Part shown: positions 1-8,161 of the stretch, piece after piece
Layout: the number at the start of each line of letters is the position of its first letter
How positions within the stretch are numbered: position 1 is the first letter of the stretch
NCBI GenBank assembly: GCA_031425695.1
Contig: JANPJV010000157.1
Span: 1 to 8,161, forward strand
DNA: 8,161 nucleotides
Direction of reading: 5' to 3'
Source of the DNA: JANPJV01 sp031425695
GTDB lineage: Bacteria > Pseudomonadota > Gammaproteobacteria > Xanthomonadales > SZUA-5
Notes under the pieces: generated by a model
Told to the model about the DNA's origin: nothing
Seen by the model: the letters and a program-made list of their open reading frames with translations, nothing else
The model's database searches: none
Translations under genes and position numbers: made by a program

Positions 1-163
1 CGGACAAGGTCCGAACCCACGTAAAGAAAAAGCGTTCGGACAAGGTCCGAACCCACTTAAAGAGAAAAGCGTTCGGACAAGGTCCGAACCCACGTAAAGA
101 AAAAAGAGTTGGACATGGTCCGAACTCTCGGAAGAAAAAGCGTTCGGACACGGTCCGAACCTA
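1..163 (-). repeat. Tandem array of ~36-37 bp hairpin/T-tract units
   Basis: Four full units and one truncated unit at the left edge follow each other without spacers (unit starts near 1, 37, 74, 111 and 145). Each carries an inverted repeat GTTCGGAC-AAG-GTCCGAAC with a 3-nt loop: stems at 34-52, 71-89, 108-125 and 142-160. The stem is a perfect 8 bp in three of these. The copy at 108-125 has lost one C on one side and keeps a bulged 7 bp stem with loop ATG; the copy at 142-160 has loop ACG. Between stems lies an A-rich stretch on the plus strand, so on the minus strand every hairpin is followed directly by a tract such as GCTTTTTCTTT. This makes each unit resemble a Rho-independent terminator pointing left. 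The array is cut by the window edge, so the true copy number is unknown. Confidence 0.85.
131..160 (-). terminator. Intrinsic terminator of the first hybrid kinase operon
   Basis: This is the first array unit met by RNA polymerase leaving the kinase gene, 22 bases past its stop codon. On the minus strand the stem GTTCGGAC / GTCCGAAC (142-160, 3-nt loop) is followed by GCTTTTTCTTC. The stem-plus-U-tract form is the standard intrinsic terminator signal. Three more such units and a truncated one follow behind it. Confidence 0.7.
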
Positions 164-181
164 AGTCCTCGCACTTAACGC

Positions 182-2068
182 CTATGCGTCGGCGCGTGGG
201 TCCGGACCTTGTCTGGAGGCTTTTGCCAGCCTTGCCACGGTCTCGACGAGGGCGGTGCGGTCGATGGGCTTGGACAGGTGTGCATCGAAGCCAGCGGCGA
301 CGGCACGCTCGCGGTCTTCAGTTCGCGCGAAAGCGGTGATCGCGATTGCCGGCATGCTTCGGTGGGCGGCGTTCCCGTGGGTGCGCAGGGCTTCGATCAG
401 GTCGTAGCCGTCGCGCGCGGGCATGGCGATATCGCTGACCAGCACGTCGATCGTGATTTCATCGAGCTTGCTCAAGGCGGTGTCCACCGAGTCGGCCTGG
501 TGGGTGGTGGCACCGCTGGCTTGGAGCAGGTGCACGATCAGCTCGCGGCCGTCCTGTTGGTCATCCACCACCAGCAGGGACAGCCCGTGCAGGCGTTGTG
601 GCAGCGCGTAGCTGGGCTCGATGCCGGCCGCGCGCGGGGCGTCGGCACTCAGTAGTGGCAGCTCAACCGTGAAACACGCGCCCTGTCCGGCGCCGGCGCT
701 GTGTGCGCCCACGCTGCCGCCGTGCAGCTCGACCAGCTGCTTGACGATGGAAAGGCCTACGCCAAGACCGCCATGGCGGCGGGTGATCGAACTATCGGCC
801 TGGCGGAAGCGCTCGAAGACCAGCGGCAGGAACGCGGGCTCGATGCCCTGGCCGTTGTCCTCGACGCGAATGTCGACCTGCCCGCCATGCACGGCCGTGC
901 GGATGCCGACGCGGCCACCGACGTTCGTGAACTTGACCGCATTCGCCAGGAGATTCCAGAACACCTGCTGCAGCCGGCCAGGATCTCCGCTCACCTCGAT
1001 CGCCACGCCTGCGTGCTCGACGTCGATGATGATTTCACGCGCGTTCGCGGCGGCCTGCACGGTGGTCACCGCAGCGTCGATCACCTCGTCGATGCGGACC
1101 GTTTCCGTCTGCAATTGCACCTTGCCCGAGACGATCCGGCTCATGTCGAGCAAGTCGTCGACGATCTGCGTCTGGATGCGCGCATTGCGTTCGATCACGG
1201 TCGCGGCTTCGCGCACCTGCGGATTGTCGCCAGCAACATACTTGAGCGCCTGGGCCCATCCCAGGATGGGCGTCATCGGCGTACGCAACTCGTGCGACAG
1301 CGTCGCCAGGAACTCGTCCTTCATCTGGCTGGCGTGCTCGGCATGCCGGCGCGCGGCCTTGAGCTCGCCATCCTGGCGCTGGATCTGCGACAGCATTTCG
1401 TTGAAGACGTCGGTGAACTGCCCAAGCTCGTCGTCACTGAACTTGGCCGCGCGGATCGAATAATTGCCGGTCTCCGAGACCGCGCGTGCCTTCTGCGCGA
1501 GCTCGGTCACCGGATCAAGGAGCACGCCCGCCAGCCGGCGTGAAAGCAGGTAGACGATGGTCGTGGCCGCCACGGTCACCGCGAGCACCAGCAACGCATC
1601 GACGAAAGCCCGCATCCACAGTGGACGCAAGTCGACCACCACCTGCAATCTTCCGTGCTCGCCGCTGCGATCACTCACGGCGACCGTCACCACCCGCCAG
1701 CCACCCGAGCGCGCAAGCCCGGGCGGCGCGTCAGGGAAAGCCGGCGCATCGGTCGTCTCGCGTACATACCTGGCGAATACCTGATGCTCGCGATCGAACA
1801 GCGTCGCCGAAGCGACGTCTGGCATTGCGTGCAGTGCGTGCAAGGCAGCGGCGGCACTGGCGCGATCGTCGAAGGCGAGCGCAGCGCTGCCGTCGAGGGC
1901 GACGATCTGCGCATGCGTGTCGATGCGCTCGTGCAGCTCGCGATTGGAATCCAGAACATCGAAGCTGGCCAGCAATCCGGCCACGGCCAGGACCACGCCG
2001 CCGCTGGTCATGGTCAGCAGCAGGCTGATTTTCTCGCCGAACGAGCGTGCGACCGGGCTTGGTGCCAT
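182..2068 (-). CDS. CHASE8-HAMP hybrid sensor histidine kinase
   Basis: A 628-residue inner-membrane hybrid kinase. Visible order: cytoplasmic leader; TM1 about 13-35; a periplasmic region about 37-150 that resembles CHASE8, the YfiR-responsive domain of YfiN; TM2 about 153-175; HAMP about 176-230; HisKA about 248-315 with phospho-acceptor H259 in the motif SHELRTP; HATPase about 360-472 with N-box N376 and the G-box DNGQGI at 404; receiver about 496-615 with D502/D503, phospho-acceptor D546, T578 and K600. All catalytic residues are present. There is no HPt or DNA-binding domain, so phosphate must leave by another protein or the receiver tunes the kinase. The ATG (2068-2066) overlaps the yfiR-like stop as TGATG, with an AGGGG ribosome site about 7 bases upstream, so the two genes are probably translationally coupled. 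The last codons overlap a degenerate copy of the terminator-array hairpin. Confidence 0.93.
   Translation of the reverse strand: MAPSPVARSFGEKISLLLTMTSGGVVLAVAGLLASFDVLDSNRELHERIDTHAQIVALDGSAALAFDDRASAAAALHALHAMPDVASATLFDREHQVFARYVRETTDAPAFPDAPPGLARSGGWRVVTVAVSDRSGEHGRLQVVVDLRPLWMRAFVDALLVLAVTVAATTIVYLLSRRLAGVLLDPVTELAQKARAVSETGNYSIRAAKFSDDELGQFTDVFNEMLSQIQRQDGELKAARRHAEHASQMKDEFLATLSHELRTPMTPILGWAQALKYVAGDNPQVREAATVIERNARIQTQIVDDLLDMSRIVSGKVQLQTETVRIDEVIDAAVTTVQAAANAREIIIDVEHAGVAIEVSGDPGRLQQVFWNLLANAVKFTNVGGRVGIRTAVHGGQVDIRVEDNGQGIEPAFLPLVFERFRQADSSITRRHGGLGVGLSIVKQLVELHGGSVGAHSAGAGQGACFTVELPLLSADAPRAAGIEPSYALPQRLHGLSLLVVDDQQDGRELIVHLLQASGATTHQADSVDTALSKLDEITIDVLVSDIAMPARDGYDLIEALRTHGNAAHRSMPAIAITAFARTEDRERAVAAGFDAHLSKPIDRTALVETVARLAKASRQGPDPRADA
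201..217. repeat. Degenerate array hairpin inside the 3' end of the kinase gene
   Basis: TCCGGAC-CTT-GTCTGGA forms a 7 bp stem with one G-T pair and a 3-nt loop. Its core cggaccttgtc is the reverse complement of the core of the array units at 1-163, so it lies inverted relative to them. It is read within the last codons of the hybrid kinase (around residues RQGPDPR). Confidence 0.55.
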
Positions 2069-2661
2069 CAGTCGACCCCTGCCAGGCGACGCGCCAGTTT
2101 GAGCACTCGCGAGCTCACGCCCAGGCCCGCCGCGCGGATCGATTCGGGATTGGCATCGAAGACGACGCGGGTGCCGCTGCGCACCAGCTCGAACATGCCG
2201 CCCGCTTCGGCGAAGCCGGGCAGGTTGCTCACCGTGAGCACCGAGTGGGCGCTCGCGGCCTGCAGCAGTTGGCCGAGCGATGCCGCTTGCGGTGCATCAA
2301 TGAAGAGCACGTGGCAGCCGGCGACCATTTGCGCCATGCGCGCCGGCGACGGATTGCTCTGCGGGCGCGTGCCGCGCAACTTGACTTTGCGACCGACGAT
2401 CGGAGCGGCGCGGTCGACAATCTCGCTCATCGCCTTGACCACCGCAGTGTCCGCATGGACGAGAATGACCAGCGGGCTCTCAGCCGTAGGAAAACCGGTC
2501 TGCGGCCAGTCGGTATAGCGCGCGAAATTGATGAGATACGCAGCTTCAAGCTGCGCCAGCCGGACACGATCCGCGTCCGCCGCGCAGGCCGCAGCCGTTG
2601 CGCACAGCAGCAGCGGGAACAGCAAAATGCGCACAAACGCGCGGCGGTTGAACCTTCGCAT
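2068..2661 (-). CDS. YfiR/DUF4154 family periplasmic protein
   Basis: A 197-residue exported protein of the YfiR (HmsC, DUF4154) family. In the described system YfiR sits in the periplasm and represses the CHASE8-bearing diguanylate cyclase YfiN. The signal peptide is clear: basic MRRFNRRAF, hydrophobic core LLFPLLLCATAAA, likely cleavage near ACA-AD (residues about 26-28). Family hallmarks in order: YLINFARYTDWP near the mature N-terminus, the central CHVLFID, then VLTVSNLPGFAEAGGMFEL, and the C-terminal VSSRVLKLARRL. The frame is open upstream to 2757, but the start at 2661 is preferred: it begins exactly at the signal peptide and overlaps the stop of the receptor remnant as TGATG. Its own stop overlaps the start of the hybrid kinase, whose periplasmic domain is the likely partner. 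That partnership is inferred. Confidence 0.88.
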   Translation of the reverse strand: MRRFNRRAFVRILLFPLLLCATAAACAADADRVRLAQLEAAYLINFARYTDWPQTGFPTAESPLVILVHADTAVVKAMSEIVDRAAPIVGRKVKLRGTRPQSNPSPARMAQMVAGCHVLFIDAPQAASLGQLLQAASAHSVLTVSNLPGFAEAGGMFELVRSGTRVVFDANPESIRAAGLGVSSRVLKLARRLAGVD

Positions 2662-3202
2662 CAGCGCATCCGCCAGGTCGGCTGCGCGTGGACGCTGCGC
2701 GGAATCATCGCGCCCGAGCCCTCGCGGTGTTCGGATTGACTGAGGTACCAGCCCCACAACGCAAACTCCAGGTCCGCACTGGGACGCCAGGTGAGACCCA
2801 GGTCGACGCGCTCGTAGGCGCTGATACTGGACCGTGGCAGCTGCTGGACCTGACCCGCGCCAGGTATGTCCCTGGCACCAGGCGCAGCGCCTCGGCCCGG
2901 GTGCGATGCCCCGAGCGGCGGATGTCGTCGGCGGTCAGGACCCACAGTGCCGCCGGCGCGGTGAAGCGCGGCTGCCCGATGCCAGCTACGCTGGTGACCT
3001 CGACCGCCATCAGCTCCTCGATCGACATTTTCGCGAGCGCAGCTGGATTGACGGTAAGCGCGTGGAGATCGGCTGCGCCCAGGAGCAGGGCGCCGCCAAG
3101 CGCCGTCGCCGCAGTGGTCAAGCGGCGCGCAGCTGAGAACTGTGACCCGGACGTACGGATCTGTTTGATTTTCACCAAGTTTTCACCTGTTTGCCTTCCC
3201 AC
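2661..3202 (-). pseudogene. TonB-dependent receptor remnant with large internal deletion
   Basis: The first ~117 codons from the GTG at 3202 look like the start of an outer-membrane TonB-dependent receptor: signal-like RRLTTAATALGGALLLGAA, then the family motifs MSIEELMAVEVTSV, VLTADDIRRSG and AEALRLVPGTYLARV, which open the plug domain. At about 2850 similarity stops in this frame, which runs on as non-similar protein to a stop at 2705. From about 2855 a different frame carries a receptor C-terminus: ISAYERVDLGLTWRP, LEFALWGWYLS and terminal IPRSVHAQPTWRMR, whose stop overlaps the yfiR-like ATG as TGATG. Such receptors are normally around 600-700 residues or more; only about 180 codons of recognisable sequence remain, so most of the plug and barrel are gone and the ends are out of frame. 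An AAGGGG ribosome site precedes the GTG; a second GTG at codon 10 is possible. No functional receptor can be made. Confidence 0.85.
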
Positions 3203-3227
3203 TTGTGCCCCTTCTCGATAGCCCGCA

Positions 3228-3255
3228 AATTAAGGCTTCGAGTGACTGGCGGCAA
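3228..3255 (-). promoter_or_regulatory. Possible sigma70-type promoter of the leftward operon
   Basis: On the minus strand TTGCCG (3255-3250) and TTAATT (3233-3228) are separated by 16 bases and lie about 26 bases before the GTG at 3202. They sit in the 109-base gap between divergent genes, where the operon promoter must lie unless transcription enters from outside. The match is by eye and weak, and no operator was recognised. Confidence 0.25.
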
Positions 3256-3311
3256 GGGCAACCGTTCGCCGCATGACTGCGTTTGTCGATGAATTTGGGT
3301 AAGCTCTTGCC

Positions 3312-3725
3312 ATGTCCTCACCGATCGCCCATTCCGAAGTGCCCACACGCCGGGTGCTCGTCGTCGACGACAACCGCGATGTTGCCGACACGCTCGCCTC
3401 CACCTTGCGCATGATTGGGCAGACCGTAGTCGTCGCCTATGACGGTATCTCTGCCCTCGCCGCGCTCGACAAATTCGCTGCGGAGCTCATGGTGCTCGAC
3501 TTGTCGATGCCGGAGATGGATGGGCTGAGCCTCGCCCGTGCCATCCGCGCCCGCCCCGAGTTCGCGCATGTGCCCCTCGTCGCACTATCCGGATTCGGTC
3601 GTGAAAGCGATCGCATTGCCGCCCGCGCCGCCGGCTTCGACCACCACCTGGTCAAACCCATCGAGTTCGACGAGATCCGTCGCATGGTTGGATCAGCCCG
3701 GAATTATCCGGTCGAAAGGCGTTGA
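3312..3725 (+). CDS. Stand-alone receiver-domain response regulator
   Basis: A 137-residue cytoplasmic protein made of one CheY-like receiver and nothing else. The full phosphorylation site is present: acidic pair D19/D20 in VLVVDDN, phospho-acceptor D63 in LMVLDLSMPEMDG, switch residue S93 in LVALSGF and K115 in LVKPIEF. The motif style (VDDNRDVADTLASTL, and LSGFGRESDRIAARAAGFDHHLVKP) is that of the receivers fused to or encoded beside hybrid kinases. It lies divergent to the YfiR/hybrid-kinase operon, 109 bases from the receptor remnant. It could be a shuttle or sink for phosphate from that kinase, which lacks its own HPt, but this rests on proximity only. The ATG at 3312 starts just before the domain; no strong ribosome site is seen ahead of it. 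Confidence 0.9.
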   Translation: MSSPIAHSEVPTRRVLVVDDNRDVADTLASTLRMIGQTVVVAYDGISALAALDKFAAELMVLDLSMPEMDGLSLARAIRARPEFAHVPLVALSGFGRESDRIAARAAGFDHHLVKPIEFDEIRRMVGSARNYPVERR

Positions 3726-3744
3726 GGGTCGGTGGGCGCCTTAC

Positions 3745-3837
3745 GTAGGTCATGTTGCCCGCGTCCGCGGGCTACTTGACGGCGGGAGTCTCGAAAAAAG
3801 CGTCAAGTAGCCCGCTTTCGCGGGCAACATGACCTAC
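3745..3837. repeat. REP doublet (REPIN-like) with GTAG feet
   Basis: Two 37-base arms (3745-3781 and 3801-3837) are inverted copies of each other, differing only in the central triplet (TCC against TTT on the plus strand), and flank a 19-base loop. Each arm holds its own hairpin: GCCCGC-GTCC-GCGGGC at 3757-3772 and GCCCGC-TTTC-GCGGGC at 3810-3825. GTAG stands at the foot of each stem (3807-3810 on plus; 3775-3772 on minus), as in REPs mobilised by RAYT transposases in Stenotrophomonas-type genomes. No RAYT gene is in the window. The element lies between two convergent genes, where it may shield each from read-through; there is no classical U-tract directly after either stem. Confidence 0.8.
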
Positions 3838-3883
3838 ATAAAGCCGGGACCTGCGCATGGCGCTGGCCACCTTGAGCCAGCCT

Positions 3884-4585
3884 CTATCGCCCAAAGTTGA
3901 ACTTGTAGCCTACCCCGTAGATGGACTCGATCGGATCGCTCTCGGGCCAAGCCAGGCTCAGCTTGCGACGCAGGTTCTTGATGTGCGAGTCGACCGTGCG
4001 GTCGTTGACCACGTGATCGTCCACGTAGATCGCATCCAGCAACCGGGCACGCGAATACACCTGGTTGCGGTGTTTCGCGAGCACCACCAGCAGCCTGAAT
4101 TCGACCGGCGTGAGTTCCAGCCGCACGCCGTTCCAGCGGGCCTCGAAGCAGGCCTCGTCGATGGCGAGCGGCGAGCCCGGCACGACGTCGCGCCACTGGA
4201 TCGCGCGCCGCAGCAACGCGCGCAGGCGCGCAGCCACTTCACGCGGCTGGAAAGGCTTGCAGATGTAGTCGTCAGCACCGAGGTCGAGGCCACTCAGGCG
4301 ATCAATTTCTTCCACGCGCGCGGTGACCATGATCAGTGGCACCGTCGAAAACGCCCGGATCTCGCGGCAGATCGCGAAGCCATCCTTGCCCGGCAGCATG
4401 AGGTCGAGCAACACCGCCGCCGGCTCATGCGCGCGCACCCACGCTGCCACGCCATTCCCATCCTCCAGCACATCGATCGCAAAGCCCTCGTCGCTCAAGG
4501 TCTCGCGCAACAGCGTCGCGAGCACCGGGTCGTCCTCGACGACCAGGATGCGGCGGGGCTGGGTGGATGGTGGAGTCGAAGCCAT
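3884..4585 (-). CDS. baeR: BaeR-like OmpR/PhoB-family response regulator
   Basis: A 233-residue DNA-binding regulator. The receiver (about 11-125) has D18/D19, phospho-acceptor D61 in LLDLMLPGKDG, T88 and K110 in DDYICKPF. The winged-helix domain (about 135-232) carries LTPVEFRLL, the recognition-helix stretch NDRTVDSHIKNLRRKL and the closing wing SIYGVGYKF. These, with VTARVEEIDRL and SPLAIDE, closely recall E. coli BaeR as remembered, an envelope-stress regulator of efflux genes. The target genes here are unknown. BaeR is normally encoded beside its kinase BaeS; here downstream lies a REP doublet and upstream a divergent operon, so it stands alone. The ATG at 4585 is preferred over the TTG two codons earlier; no convincing ribosome site precedes either. 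The nearest kinase is the divergent hybrid kinase starting at 5532, but direct pairing is speculative. Confidence 0.9.
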   Translation of the reverse strand: MASTPPSTQPRRILVVEDDPVLATLLRETLSDEGFAIDVLEDGNGVAAWVRAHEPAAVLLDLMLPGKDGFAICREIRAFSTVPLIMVTARVEEIDRLSGLDLGADDYICKPFQPREVAARLRALLRRAIQWRDVVPGSPLAIDEACFEARWNGVRLELTPVEFRLLVVLAKHRNQVYSRARLLDAIYVDDHVVNDRTVDSHIKNLRRKLSLAWPESDPIESIYGVGYKFNFGR

Positions 4586-4678
4586 GGCCAATGCTGATTG
4601 GAAGCGGTGGGGGAGGGCAAGGGCGGTGTTGGGTGTCGATTCTTGGATTTCGGTTTTCGGTTATCGGTGCAACGTTGA

Positions 4679-4820
4679 TTGCTCCCCTCTCCCATGCTCT
4701 TGGGGAGAGGGGCTGGGGAGAGGGCGCTTTCTGATCCTGAGATCCGACGCACATCCAAGGCGAAGCAAGAGCGCCCTCTCCCCTAGCCCCTCTCCCCAAG
4801 AGCATGGGAGAGGGGAGCAA
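4679..4820. repeat. Long inverted repeat of CCCCTCTCCC type, MITE/REPIN-like
   Basis: The left arm (4679-4728) and right arm (4770-4820) are reverse complements over 50/51 bases, with a single one-base indel (GGCTGGGG against GGCTAGGGG), around a 41-base loop. Each arm also folds on itself through CCCCTCTCCC and GGGGAGAGGGG either side of a short loop. The near-perfect match of the arms suggests a recent insertion or active maintenance. No transposase is encoded. It occupies nearly half of the divergent promoter region. Confidence 0.85.
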
Positions 4821-4865
4821 AGACCACTCCCAGAAGAATGGGAGGGCAGCAAAGCGCTCTCCCCC
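4804..4865 (+). repeat. Imperfect direct repeat at the edge of the long inverted repeat
   Basis: The stretch beginning ATGGGAG at 4804 and ending CTCCC at 4831 recurs in degenerate form at 4838-4865: both read ATGGGAG, then a G-rich run, then AGCAAAG, then CTCCC. The second copy is a few bases shorter in the G-rich run. It may be a decayed third piece of the neighbouring element. Confidence 0.45.
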
Positions 4866-4920
4866 GTTGCTCCACGATTGCGGGGCATCATGCGCCACCG
4901 ATGCTGGAGACAAGTGCGCG

Positions 4921-5531
4921 ATGCGGTCGGGTTCGGGGCGGAACAGGGGGAACGGCAAGGGGGCGCTCAGGGCGTCGCCGCTTGCTTTCCTGTTGCTTCT
5001 GCTCGGGCTGACCCTGGCAGTCGCCAACGCCAGCGCCGATAACTACGACGAGCGTCGCGTGCGCCATGGGGCGCGGCTGTTTCGGGCGTTGCTGGCGGCG
5101 GACGTGGGCCTGCCGCAGAAGCTTGGCGCGGATGGCAAATTGCATCTGCTCGTCTACGGTGCCGACGCTGGCCTGGCGGCTGAGATTGGTGAGCTGATCG
5201 CGCCCAGGGATGCCGGGCTGATCCAGCAACTGTCCGTCATCGTCGAGCGGATCGAGAAGCTGCCCGCCGCTGAGGCCACCGACGCCACAGCGCCGGTCGG
5301 CCTGTTCCTGATCGAGGTGACGCCGGACGATGAGTTCGAGCGCCTGGTGCAATGGGGCATCACCAACAAGGTTATCGTCTACTCGCCCTTCGAGGGCGAC
5401 GTGGAGCGCGGCGCCATGGCCGGGCTATCGATCGAGGCGAAGGTCCTTCCGTATGTGAATCTCGAAACCCTCGAGCGGAGCGGCGTGCAGCTCAAGCCGT
5501 TCTTCCTCAAGGTCGCCAAGCACTACCGCTG

Positions 5532-5532
<1 letters not shown>
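4921..5532 (+). CDS. Exported YfiR-like periplasmic protein
   Basis: A 203-residue exported protein. After a basic N-terminus, ALRASPLAFLLLLLGLTLAVANASA is a signal-peptide core with cleavage likely after ANASA, giving a mature protein starting near DNYDERR. The C-terminal half is YfiR-like in layout: NKVIVYSPFEGDVERGAMAG, then VLPYVNLETLERSGVQLKPFFLKVAKHYR, matching the family's late strand, asparagine turn and closing helix. The usual N-terminal YLYNFAKFVEWP-type motif is absent; VRHGARLFRALLAADVG stands in its place, so this is a divergent branch or a related family. The start at 4921 has GGAGA about 10 bases upstream and begins just before the signal peptide; the frame is open further left, but only through the repeat arm. 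The stop overlaps the next kinase's ATG as TGATG, so it is probably the periplasmic partner of that kinase. Function is inferred. Confidence 0.75.

Positions 5533-8161
<2,629 letters not shown>

Larger units (their letters stand above)
4592..4920. other. Divergent intergenic region filled by repeats
   Basis: This 329-base gap separates the divergent BaeR-like gene and the second periplasmic protein gene. No gene is supported. It holds a long inverted repeat (4679-4820), an imperfect direct repeat (4804-4865) and a small hairpin CTCCCA-gaagaa-TGGGAG (4827-4844). A short stretch near 4646-4668 repeats TTTCGGTT-like words. Promoters for both flanking genes should lie here, but I could not pick out convincing -35/-10 pairs. 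Confidence 0.7.

Noticed and set aside
1..163. CRISPR array
   Set aside because: The ~36 bp period resembles CRISPR repeats, but the units abut each other with no unique spacers and there are no cas genes.
109..339. Small plus-strand ORF over the repeats
   Set aside because: It begins inside the repeat array and runs antisense to the kinase receiver end; composition is Arg-rich and no family motif is seen.
701..2518. Long plus-strand ORFs (for example 701-1543 and 1655-2518)
   Set aside because: They are antisense to the well-supported kinase and yfiR-like genes; the strong GC bias at third positions makes such open antisense frames common, and their translations show no domain.
2661..2757. 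Longer yfiR-like start at 2757
   Set aside because: The extra 32 residues have no signal-peptide character and overlap the receptor remnant; the ATG at 2661 begins the signal peptide and makes the TGATG overlap.
2705..3202. The N-terminal receptor frame as an intact small secreted protein
   Set aside because: The last ~48 residues are read out of frame across a segment whose alternative frame encodes a clear receptor C-terminus, so it is better explained as a deletion remnant.
3834..4196. Minus-strand ORF at the end of the BaeR-like gene
   Set aside because: It overlaps the winged-helix coding region in another frame and reaches into the REP arm; no motif supports it.
4804..4920. Longer start for the second exported protein at 4804
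   Set aside because: The extension would be coded by the inverted repeat arm and its degenerate copy, and would bury the signal peptide about 55 residues inside the protein.

Overview
The window reads as a high-GC proteobacterial chromosome, probably a gammaproteobacterium of the Xanthomonadales/Lysobacterales type. The basis is the strong G/C bias at third codon positions, a GTAG-footed REP doublet of the kind described in Stenotrophomonas and relatives, and a TonB receptor / YfiR / hybrid kinase operon. This placement is an inference; no marker gene is present. Almost every coding base belongs to signal transduction, and no tRNA, rRNA, transposase or CRISPR array was seen.

Layout, left to right. 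Positions 1-163 hold a tandem array of about 36-37 bp units. Read on the minus strand, each unit is a short hairpin followed by a T-rich tract, so the array looks like serial intrinsic terminators just beyond the stop of the first operon. That operon runs leftward from about 3202 to 182: a wrecked TonB-dependent receptor gene (plug start joined out of frame to the barrel end, most of the gene missing), a YfiR/DUF4154 periplasmic protein, and a CHASE8-HAMP-HisKA-HATPase-REC hybrid histidine kinase. Its junctions use overlapping TGATG stop/start signals. Divergent from it, 3312-3725 encodes a stand-alone receiver protein. A REP doublet (REPIN-like, 3745-3837) separates that gene from a convergent BaeR-like OmpR-family response regulator (4585-3884, minus strand) that has no kinase gene beside it.

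The divergent gap 4592-4920 is filled largely by a second long inverted repeat (4679-4820). A second rightward operon follows: a signal-peptide-bearing periplasmic protein with a YfiR-like C-terminus (4921-5532), and a very large hybrid kinase (TM-periplasmic-TM-PAS-HisKA-HATPase-REC-REC) that starts at 5532 in another TGATG overlap and is still open at the right edge.

The theme is two independent modules, each pairing a small secreted YfiR-type protein with a membrane hybrid kinase, about 2 kb apart, with two single-output regulators between them. In the described YfiR-YfiN system the periplasmic YfiR restrains a CHASE8-bearing diguanylate cyclase. Here the same kind of input seems to be wired to histidine kinases, with the receiver protein and the BaeR-like regulator as possible outputs. 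The wiring is inference from gene order and domains.
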